Notes under the pieces: generated by a model
Database searches by the model: none
Told to the model about the DNA's origin: nothing
What the model saw: the letters and a program-made list of their open reading frames with translations, nothing else
In this document: positions 58,169 to 64,000 of the stretch, one piece after another
Numbering within the stretch: the stretch's first letter is position 1
How the letters are laid out: every line of letters starts with the position of its first letter
Assembly: GCA_019420945.1 (NCBI GenBank)
Contig: JAHZGF010000046.1
Location: 1 to 64,000, forward strand
Source of the DNA: Clostridiales bacterium
GTDB lineage: Bacteria > Bacillota > Clostridia > Oscillospirales > Oscillospiraceae
Length of the DNA: 64,000 nucleotides
Reading direction: 5' to 3'
Program-made: the position numbers and the translations under genes

Positions 58169-59130
58169 TATGGGTTGACCACGTTAATGGGCTCTCCTGC
58201 CAGGAATGCCCGGATATTGTCGGCGGTGGTATCGATGATTCGCTGGCGGCATTCCCGGGCCGCCCAGGCAATGTGGGGGGTGATAATGCAGTTGGGGGCC
58301 CGGAGCAACGGGTTGTCCGCCTGAATTGGCTCCTGAGATACCACATCCAATCCGGCGGCAGAGAGCTTGCCCCGCTCCAGAGCGTCCGCCAGATCCTGAT
58401 CCACCACCAGGCCACCTCGGCTGGCATTGAGCAAAATGGCCCCATCCTTCATCTGGGCGATGGTATCCCGGTTGATGATCCCTTCGGTCTCCGGAAACTG
58501 AGGACAGTGGAGGCTCACCACGTCGGACCGGGCAAGCAGCGTGGCCAGATCCACATATTCGCCGATTTGGCGCCCCTCCTCACACTCCGAGCGGCTGTAA
58601 GCCAGCACTTGCATCCCCAGGGCTCTGGCAATCTGCCCCACCTGTCTGCCGATACGGCCAAAGCCGATGATGCCCATGGTCTTGCCCGCCAGCTCCGTCA
58701 ACGGGCACTCCCAATAGCACCACTGGGGGCTGTTCTGCCACTTGCCCTCATGGACCGTGCGGTCGTGGAGGGCCACCTGGCTACAGATCTCCAGCAGCAG
58801 CGCAATGGTGAATTGTGCCACGGCATGGGTCCCATAGGCAGGCACATTGCACACGGGAATTCCTTTTTGCCGGGCATAGTCCACGTCAATGATATTATAC
58901 CCGGTGGCCAGGATGCAGAAGCATTTCACTCCGGGACAGCCGTCGATGACAGCCCGGCCAATGGGAGTCTTATTGACCACTACAATCTCCGCATCGCCAA
59001 TGCTGCGGATAATCTCCTTTGGCTCCGACGGTACCTGATCATAGACCTTCAATTCCCCCAGCTGCTCCAAGGGTGACCAGCTCAGATCTCCGGGATTCTC
59101 CACATAGGCATCCAAAATCACTATTTTCAT
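58168..59130 (-). CDS. D-2-hydroxyacid dehydrogenase
   Basis: 320-residue NAD(P)-dependent dehydrogenase. The nucleotide-binding motif is IIGFGRIGRQVGQ (about 140-152). Catalytic Arg (NASRGG), Glu (SQEPIQ) and His (TPHIAWA) are in the usual order. Length and motifs fit glycerate/hydroxypyruvate reductases; the exact acid is unknown. ATG 59130 follows AGAGGA. It is upstream of and convergent with nothing on its strand; the glycosyltransferase gene lies beyond the start. Confidence 0.9.
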   Translation of the reverse strand: MKIVILDAYVENPGDLSWSPLEQLGELKVYDQVPSEPKEIIRSIGDAEIVVVNKTPIGRAVIDGCPGVKCFCILATGYNIIDVDYARQKGIPVCNVPAYGTHAVAQFTIALLLEICSQVALHDRTVHEGKWQNSPQWCYWECPLTELAGKTMGIIGFGRIGRQVGQIARALGMQVLAYSRSECEEGRQIGEYVDLATLLARSDVVSLHCPQFPETEGIINRDTIAQMKDGAILLNASRGGLVVDQDLADALERGKLSAAGLDVVSQEPIQADNPLLRAPNCIITPHIAWAARECRQRIIDTTADNIRAFLAGEPINVVNP

Positions 59131-59173
59131 CGCTTTGTCCTCTTCTCTTTTCTCCACTTACGGCGTCAGGAAA

Positions 59174-60559
59174 TTATTTTTTTCGTCCTGATTTGATTGC
59201 CCGGAACGGGGCTGTCATTTTCCAGCTGGCACTGGAGGTCACCCGCTCCAACTCCGCCCGGTATCGGTCCCGCTCCTGCTCCAGAGCGGCGCAGGTCAAC
59301 TGCTGCTGTTCAAGCTGATATTCTGCCTGACGACACCGTTCCTCAATTTGCTTGATATAGTCTCCGGCCTGGCGCAGCTGTCCCTCCACATCCTGGATAT
59401 AGTCCCCGGCTTGGCGCAGCTGTCCCTCCACATTCTGAATATGGTCTCCGGCCTGGCGCAGCTGCTCCTCCACATTCCGGACATGGTCTCCGGCCTGGCG
59501 CAACTGCTCTGCCTGCTCCCGGCAACTGGCCTCGGCGGCGGCTCCGGCGCGCAGCCATTCCATCAGGACGGGCTGATAGTAGGCCCTTTGGGCGGTCATG
59601 TCATACAACTGGAATAGGGTGAAGTGATAGCGCTGCTCCAGCACCTCCAAAGCGCCGGGCTGCCGCATCACCCGCTCCAGCGCCTCCAGGCCCGGGGCCG
59701 TCACCGGGCTGTCGGTCTGACCGCAGCCGCAGAGCAAAAAAGCCCGCTCGATCTGCAGCTCCAGCGGCGTGGCGGCATCCGGACAGCGGAAATCGCTGCC
59801 GAACCAAGCCACCAGCTGTTCATCCGTGAGCCGACTCAACAGCCGCTCCTTGGCGATCACATACTCGTTATAGGTGCGCATCATATTGTCGGGGGTGGAG
59901 GCACTGCCCTTCTCCGGACGTTCCTCCCACCGGTAATGCACCAGCTCCTCCGGCAACACATAAAACTGGGTTTTGCCCACCAGCTGACACCAGAGGTCAT
60001 AATCATGCAGCTGGCGCAAAAAAAGGTTATAGCCTCCCATTAGATCTCTGCGTACCAATGAGGAAGAGTGACACAGGGCATTGCCCTCATAGAAAAGATG
60101 GCGGGCCCAGCTCCTCTGGTCCGGAAATGTGGTGTGGAAATATCGCCATATTTGAGGCGGCCCCTCTATGGTCTTGCCATCAGGACCAATAATGTCGGCA
60201 AAGGTAAAACAGGCCCCCACCTCCGGGTGGGCCGTCACATAGGCAATCTGCTTTTCCAGCTTGTCCGGTGCCCACAAGTCATCATGATCAATGTGGGCAA
60301 TCCATTGGCCTGTGCTGTGGGACAGGGCCACATTACAGGTAAAACAAATATGGTGACGGGCACAATTGCGATAAACACGAATCCTTGGATCCTGAAAAGA
60401 AGCTAGAATCTCAGGCGTGGTGTCAGTAGAAGCGTCATCCACAATGATTAACTCCCAGTCGCTAAATGTCTGGGCCAATACGCTTTCCATACAATCCCGC
60501 AGATAAGCAGCGCCGTTATATACATTTAATACAACGCTGACCATGGGTGTTCTGCCCAT
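59174..60559 (-). CDS. Family 2 glycosyltransferase with coiled-coil repeat tail
   Basis: 461 residues. The GT-A domain (about 7-240) begins VSVVLNVYNGAAYLRDCMES, with nucleotide-sugar Asp in IIVDDAST and the metal-binding HIDHDD. The C-terminal region (about 360-445) is a coiled coil built from five tandem 14-residue units of the form QLRQAGDxIxxVEx. Codons of the units are nearly identical (42-bp DNA repeats at about 59357-59520). The ATG at 60559 is eight bases after AGGAGG. The acceptor glycan is unknown. A promoter lies at 60632-60660. Confidence 0.88.
   Translation of the reverse strand: MGRTPMVSVVLNVYNGAAYLRDCMESVLAQTFSDWELIIVDDASTDTTPEILASFQDPRIRVYRNCARHHICFTCNVALSHSTGQWIAHIDHDDLWAPDKLEKQIAYVTAHPEVGACFTFADIIGPDGKTIEGPPQIWRYFHTTFPDQRSWARHLFYEGNALCHSSSLVRRDLMGGYNLFLRQLHDYDLWCQLVGKTQFYVLPEELVHYRWEERPEKGSASTPDNMMRTYNEYVIAKERLLSRLTDEQLVAWFGSDFRCPDAATPLELQIERAFLLCGCGQTDSPVTAPGLEALERVMRQPGALEVLEQRYHFTLFQLYDMTAQRAYYQPVLMEWLRAGAAAEASCREQAEQLRQAGDHVRNVEEQLRQAGDHIQNVEGQLRQAGDYIQDVEGQLRQAGDYIKQIEERCRQAEYQLEQQQLTCAALEQERDRYRAELERVTSSASWKMTAPFRAIKSGRKK
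59357..59520 (-). repeat. 42-bp tandem repeats inside the glycosyltransferase gene
   Basis: About four units of 42 bp, each encoding the 14-residue coiled-coil unit. The core CCGGCCTGGCGCAGCTG recurs every 42 bases on the plus strand. In-frame, so the number of units can change without breaking the gene. Confidence 0.8.
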
Positions 60560-60631
60560 AAACATTTCCTCCTGCAGTGCCGTTGTAGTGTCTCAGTCCC
60601 GATTCCGGGACAATGTTGATTACAATAGTAC

Positions 60632-60660
60632 AATATAGATGGTAGCACAACTTTTGTAAA
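60632..60660 (-). promoter_or_regulatory. Promoter of the glycosyltransferase gene
   Basis: On the minus strand TTTACA (60655-60660) and TATATT (60632-60637) are 17 bases apart. The rest of the 305-base gap (60560-60864) is AT-rich with no ORF. Confidence 0.62.
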
Positions 60661-60788
60661 ATAACCAGCGGATTTTGTCTTCCCCGGCATTCTGTTCTCA
60701 TATTTCATTAAATTCTGCTTATATTCGCCAGTTTTTTATTATATTGTAATATTTCGAATAGGAAAAGTTGGTATTTTGTCGAAAAAGC

Positions 60789-60816
60789 TTGCATTTTTCC
60801 TCTGTTCTGCTACAAT
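60789..60816 (+). promoter_or_regulatory. Promoter of the large amidase gene
   Basis: TTGCAT (60789-60794) and TACAAT (60811-60816) are 16 bases apart. Confidence 0.7.
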
Positions 60817-60864
60817 ATTGCTGTGTTATGTCATCTTGTTGACACAGATTAGGAAGGAGTAACT

Positions 60865-63800
60865 ATGAGCAAACAAATCAAACGGATGCTGGCGTTGTTG
60901 CTGTGTCTGTGCCTGTGCCTGCAATACGTCGGCGCTCTGGACACAACAACCGCCGGAGAAAATACGTCCGGTGCTCAGGCGGTAACCGAAACCGAATCCA
61001 CCGCTGATTCGGACTCCGGCTCCGCCTCGGCGCAGGACACCACCGAAACGGCCCCGGAAAGCTCTGAGCCGGATTCGGCTTCCGGGGAAACCACTTCGGA
61101 CACGGACCTTTCCTCCTCTCAGGAGGAAAGCGACTCATCTCCTGTCCAGCCTGATCAGAGTACAGAAGGTGCGGATCAGGAAACGAATTCTCCCTCTGCT
61201 CAGGACTCAGCGTCCTTGAACATCGGAGATGCGGAATCCTCCACCGACGCAACCACAGTTCAGGAGCAGAGCCCCGATCAGCAGGAAGTGTCTGAGGACG
61301 AGTCCCCGCTTTTGAGCTATGTGGTGGTCAACTCCCCCACGGTGACCACTCCGGGCACCCAGGAAATCCTGGTGGGCATCGGAGACGAAACGGTGACGAT
61401 GGAGCAGGCGGTCATTACCCTGCGCAATCAGTCCACCGGCGAAACCATGGATTACAGCGCCTCTGAACTCACTGCAGGCGCCGCCCTGTTCCAGATCTCC
61501 TATGCGGAGGGTCAGAGCGGTACATACGTAGTGGAATCCATCCGCTATACCTATGGCGGCGTGGAGACTCAAGTGGTGTTTGCCGACATCGGCATCAATG
61601 CCGTCTACGGTGTTGACACCGATGTAGAGACTGCCCCCGACGCCGTGGCGGTGGAAGAGGACTCCGACGCCTCTTCCAGCGATGGACAGGCCGACGTAGT
61701 TTTTGACGTGTCCACCCTGGACAACGGCGGAGATCAGGAACTGGCCGACTCGGTGGAGGAGGCCCTGAACAACGCCGACCTCCAGAACAGTATTTCCACC
61801 ATGTCCCTGGAGGACGGAAAGTCCGGCAATGTGGTAATTGTGTTGGACCCCGGGCATGATGCGTCCCATAGTGGAACCGACAGCACTTATAATGGTATCA
61901 AATATAACGAATACGAACTGAACCTGAAGATCGCCCAGTACTGCAAGGCGGCTTTGGAGCAGTATGCGGGCGTCACTGTCTATCTGACCCGGGACTCCAA
62001 CAACTGCCCTTATGGCGGGAAGTCCGTCACCTCCTCTACCTGTAATGCCCAGCGGGTGGCCTACGCCCAGCGGGTGGGGGCGGATTACTTTGTTGCGCTG
62101 CACCTGAACAGCTACTCCGACTCCTCTGCGGGTGGTGCTGAGATTTACTATCCCAACCAGGACTACCGGCCGAATCTGAGTACCGATGGCAAAGATCTGG
62201 CTCAGTCCATTCTAAATCAGCTTGTTGCCCTAGGCCTCCGGGATCGGGGGCTTAATGATACGGACTCCCTTCAGGTGATACGCCAGTGCAAGGAGGCGGA
62301 CATCTGCGGTATCCTCGTAGAACACGCCTTCCTGTCCGGTGCCAGCGACTTTGAGAACTTCCTGTCCAGCGACGCCAAGCTGCAAAAGCTGGGCGAGGCG
62401 GATGCCGCCGGCATTGCCAACTATCTGGGGCTGTCTGAAAGCTCCGGCAACACCAATACCCCTGCCGTCACTGTGACCCAGACGGGAGTTGGGACCTTGA
62501 CCGCCCGTCTCACCGGTGTCACCAGCGATATGCAAAGCGCCAAGTTTGCGGTTTGGAGCAGTGACGGCGGCCAGGACGACCTGGTCTGGTACACCGCCCA
62601 ACGCCAGAGCGACGGCTCCATGACTGCCGCCATTCCCCTGAGCAACCACTCGGGCTATGGGGTTTACAACATCCATTGCTACGTTCAAACTTCCGCCGGC
62701 AGCCAGTATGCCGCTGGCACTGCCATTGATATCCCCAAAATCTCCGGCATAGCCTCGGTAAGCACAACCAATACAGCCAACGGTTCTTTCCGGGTCACAG
62801 TATCCAACGTCAATACTCCTTTGAATATCAGCCAAGTTTCCATCGCCGTATGGACCGACGCCAACGGTCAGGACGATCTGATCTGGACCAACGCCACTCA
62901 GAGCGGCGACAGCTGGTACATCGACGTAGACACCTACGATCACAACTACGAGACGGGGAACTACTGTATCCACGTCTATGTTCGGGATACTTTGGGCGGC
63001 TGGTATGCCATCCAATGTATTAACCATACGGTATCTTTCCAGGCCGGAAACCCTGTTGTGTCTGCCCAGTGGGATCCTGCAGGAGCCACCATGGGCCTGA
63101 CCCTCAGCAACTATCTGATGGGCAAAGATGTCACTTCTGTCCGCTTTGCGGTCTGGAGCAGCGACGGCGGCCAGGACGACTTGGTCTGGTACACTGCCCA
63201 GCGCCAGAGCGACGGCACGCTGACTGCCTCAGTTCCTCTGAAGAACCACAGCAGCTATGGCGTTTACAACATTCACTGCTATGCCTATACTGCCTCCGGC
63301 AGCCGCTATGTGGCCGGTGCCTCCATTAACATTCCCAAGGTGTCCGGTACTGCCTCGGTAAGCACCACCAACGCCTCCAACGGATCCTTCCGCGTCACGG
63401 TAGCCGGGGTGAACAATCCCCAAGCCGTCAGCCAAGTCCGCATTGCCGTTTGGACCAGCGCCAATGGTCAGGATGATCTGATCTGGACCGACGCCACCCG
63501 GAGCGGTGACAGTTGGTACATTGATGTGGACACCTACGACCACAACTATGAGACGGGTGCCTACTACATCCACGTCTATGTTCGGGATACTATGGGCGGC
63601 TGGTATGCCATCCACTGCATTGATCACACGGTATCTTTTCAGGCCGGAAATCCTGTGGTAACCCCCCAGTGGAATGCCTCTGGGGCCACCATGAGCCTGA
63701 CCCTCAGCAACTATCTGATGGGCAAAGACGTCACCTCTGTCCGCTTCGCAGTCTGGAGCAGCGACGGCGGCCAAGATGACCTGGTCTGGTACACCGGTCA

Positions 63801-64000
63801 GCGCCAGGGTGACGGCACCATCACTGCCACGGTTCCCCTGAAGAACCACAACAGTTATGGCGTCTATAACATTCATTGCTACGCCTATACCGCCTCCGGC
63901 AGCCGCTATGTGGCCGGTGCCTCCACCACGGTCTCCAAGGTGAGCGGTACTGCCACTGCCACCACCATCGACAGCCTGTCCGGCAGCTTCCGGGTAGACC
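60865..64000 (+). CDS. Large secreted amidase with Bsp-like repeats (3' end outside window)
   Basis: Open reading frame of at least 1045 codons with no stop before the window ends. A signal peptide (about 1-27, MLALLLCLCLCLQYVGAL) leads to an acidic Ser/Thr/Glu/Asp-rich stretch (30-150) and a beta-rich region (150-320). The Amidase_3 domain (about 323-522) has VLDPGHD, Glu in NEYELNLKI, His in VALHLNS and Glu in VEHAFLSG, so it should cut the muramoyl-L-alanine bond. Then two types of ~95-residue units alternate: A (FAVWSSDGGQDDLVWYTAQ) and B (IAVWT...NGQDDLIWT, DTYDHNYETG), which match the GBS Bsp-like repeat. At least three A and two B units plus the start of a third B are visible. AAGGAG precedes the ATG. 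Confidence 0.9.
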   Translation, partial: MSKQIKRMLALLLCLCLCLQYVGALDTTTAGENTSGAQAVTETESTADSDSGSASAQDTTETAPESSEPDSASGETTSDTDLSSSQEESDSSPVQPDQSTEGADQETNSPSAQDSASLNIGDAESSTDATTVQEQSPDQQEVSEDESPLLSYVVVNSPTVTTPGTQEILVGIGDETVTMEQAVITLRNQSTGETMDYSASELTAGAALFQISYAEGQSGTYVVESIRYTYGGVETQVVFADIGINAVYGVDTDVETAPDAVAVEEDSDASSSDGQADVVFDVSTLDNGGDQELADSVEEALNNADLQNSISTMSLEDGKSGNVVIVLDPGHDASHSGTDSTYNGIKYNEYELNLKIAQYCKAALEQYAGVTVYLTRDSNNCPYGGKSVTSSTCNAQRVAYAQRVGADYFVALHLNSYSDSSAGGAEIYYPNQDYRPNLSTDGKDLAQSILNQLVALGLRDRGLNDTDSLQVIRQCKEADICGILVEHAFLSGASDFENFLSSDAKLQKLGEADAAGIANYLGLSESSGNTNTPAVTVTQTGVGTLTARLTGVTSDMQSAKFAVWSSDGGQDDLVWYTAQRQSDGSMTAAIPLSNHSGYGVYNIHCYVQTSAGSQYAAGTAIDIPKISGIASVSTTNTANGSFRVTVSNVNTPLNISQVSIAVWTDANGQDDLIWTNATQSGDSWYIDVDTYDHNYETGNYCIHVYVRDTLGGWYAIQCINHTVSFQAGNPVVSAQWDPAGATMGLTLSNYLMGKDVTSVRFAVWSSDGGQDDLVWYTAQRQSDGTLTASVPLKNHSSYGVYNIHCYAYTASGSRYVAGASINIPKVSGTASVSTTNASNGSFRVTVAGVNNPQAVSQVRIAVWTSANGQDDLIWTDATRSGDSWYIDVDTYDHNYETGAYYIHVYVRDTMGGWYAIHCIDHTVSFQAGNPVVTPQWNASGATMSLTLSNYLMGKDVTSVRFAVWSSDGGQDDLVWYTGQRQGDGTITATVPLKNHNSYGVYNIHCYAYTASGSRYVAGASTTVSKVSGTATATTIDSLSGSFRVD
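62461..64000 (+). repeat. About 600-bp tandem repeats (A-B unit pairs) in the amidase gene
   Basis: DNA of A1 (about 62461-62745), B1 (62750-63045), A2 (63055-63345), B2 (63350-63645), A3 (63655-63945) and B3 (from 63950) repeats with a period of about 600 bp. Stretches such as GCAGCGACGGCGGCCA and GTCTATGTTCGGGATACT recur almost unchanged. Confidence 0.85.

Noticed and set aside
59357..59520. Regular 42-bp repeats that could look like a small CRISPR array
   Set aside because: They are contiguous, in frame, without spacers, and encode coiled-coil units of the glycosyltransferase.
62230..63876. Minus-strand frames opposite the large amidase, with repeat-like proteins
   Set aside because: They repeat because the real plus-strand gene has repeats. 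The signal peptide, SD and catalytic motifs are all on the plus strand.

Overview
The window looks like chromosomal DNA of an anaerobic, Gram-positive Firmicute of the class Clostridia, most likely an Oscillospiraceae-type gut bacterium. This placement is inferred from gene content; no marker was searched. The signs are strong AGGAGG-type ribosome binding sites, sigma-A promoters (TTGACA-N17-TATAAT), high GC in third codon positions, a flavodiiron O2-scavenging protein, a PflX-type radical SAM protein, an oxalate/formate-type transporter behind a ZTP riboswitch, a DUF4317 protein, and monoderm lipoproteins and amidases. No rRNA operon, IS element, CRISPR array or prophage is visible.

Layout. 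0-5.4 kb: a small-molecule phosphotransferase, tRNA-Leu, a 37-residue ORF, prfB (uninterrupted, without the usual frameshift), and an Xre regulator overlapping an ABC exporter. 5.4-11.7 kb: a membrane-anchored HtrA protease, an AT-richer MFS exporter behind a structured leader, a ZTP (pfl) riboswitch with an OFA-family transporter, a DUF5655-like protein and a LysR regulator. 11.7-16.8 kb: a complete five-gene peptide/nickel-type ABC importer. 17-25.3 kb: a CBS/CorC membrane protein, a flavodiiron protein, a zinc-ribbon/Ig-like membrane protein, a SpoVK/CbbX-type AAA+ ATPase, a 275-bp palindromic element, a histidine-kinase-like protein lacking its phospho-acceptor histidine, and gap. 25.4-31 kb: a small Xre regulator facing a membrane-protein ORF that seems to have lost its stop codon, pepF, a self-cleaving S24 repressor with three operator-like palindromes and an SOS-box-like site, an anion permease, tRNA-Tyr, tRNA-Thr, and a small zinc-ribbon/HTH gene pair.

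31-45 kb, almost all on the minus strand: a ferredoxin-type aldo/keto reductase, an overlapping ymdB - sbcD/yhaO-like - yhaN-like - lepB operon, tRNA-Arg, and rpoB-rpoC as a two-gene unit with its own promoter. 45-55.9 kb: an amidase, an ArsR-controlled permease/thioredoxin-like/arsC cluster, a marR - cytidylate-kinase-like - MATE operon with tandem operators, tRNA-Leu, mutY overlapped by pflX, a lipoprotein and a DUF4317 protein. 56-64 kb: a lipoprotein with an HEIWH zinc-protease motif, a D-2-hydroxyacid dehydrogenase, a family 2 glycosyltransferase with a 14-residue repeat tail, and the first 3.1 kb of a large secreted amidase with alternating Bsp-like repeats that runs off the window.

Most genes are housekeeping or common accessory functions. 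The most informative non-coding signals are the ZTP riboswitch/terminator upstream of the OFA transporter, the palindromic element at 22526-22800, the operator array at 28760-28876, and the leader of the MFS gene. No wholly new multi-gene system could be demonstrated. The best candidates for something undescribed are the S24 repressor region, the palindromic element, and the metallopeptidase lipoprotein.
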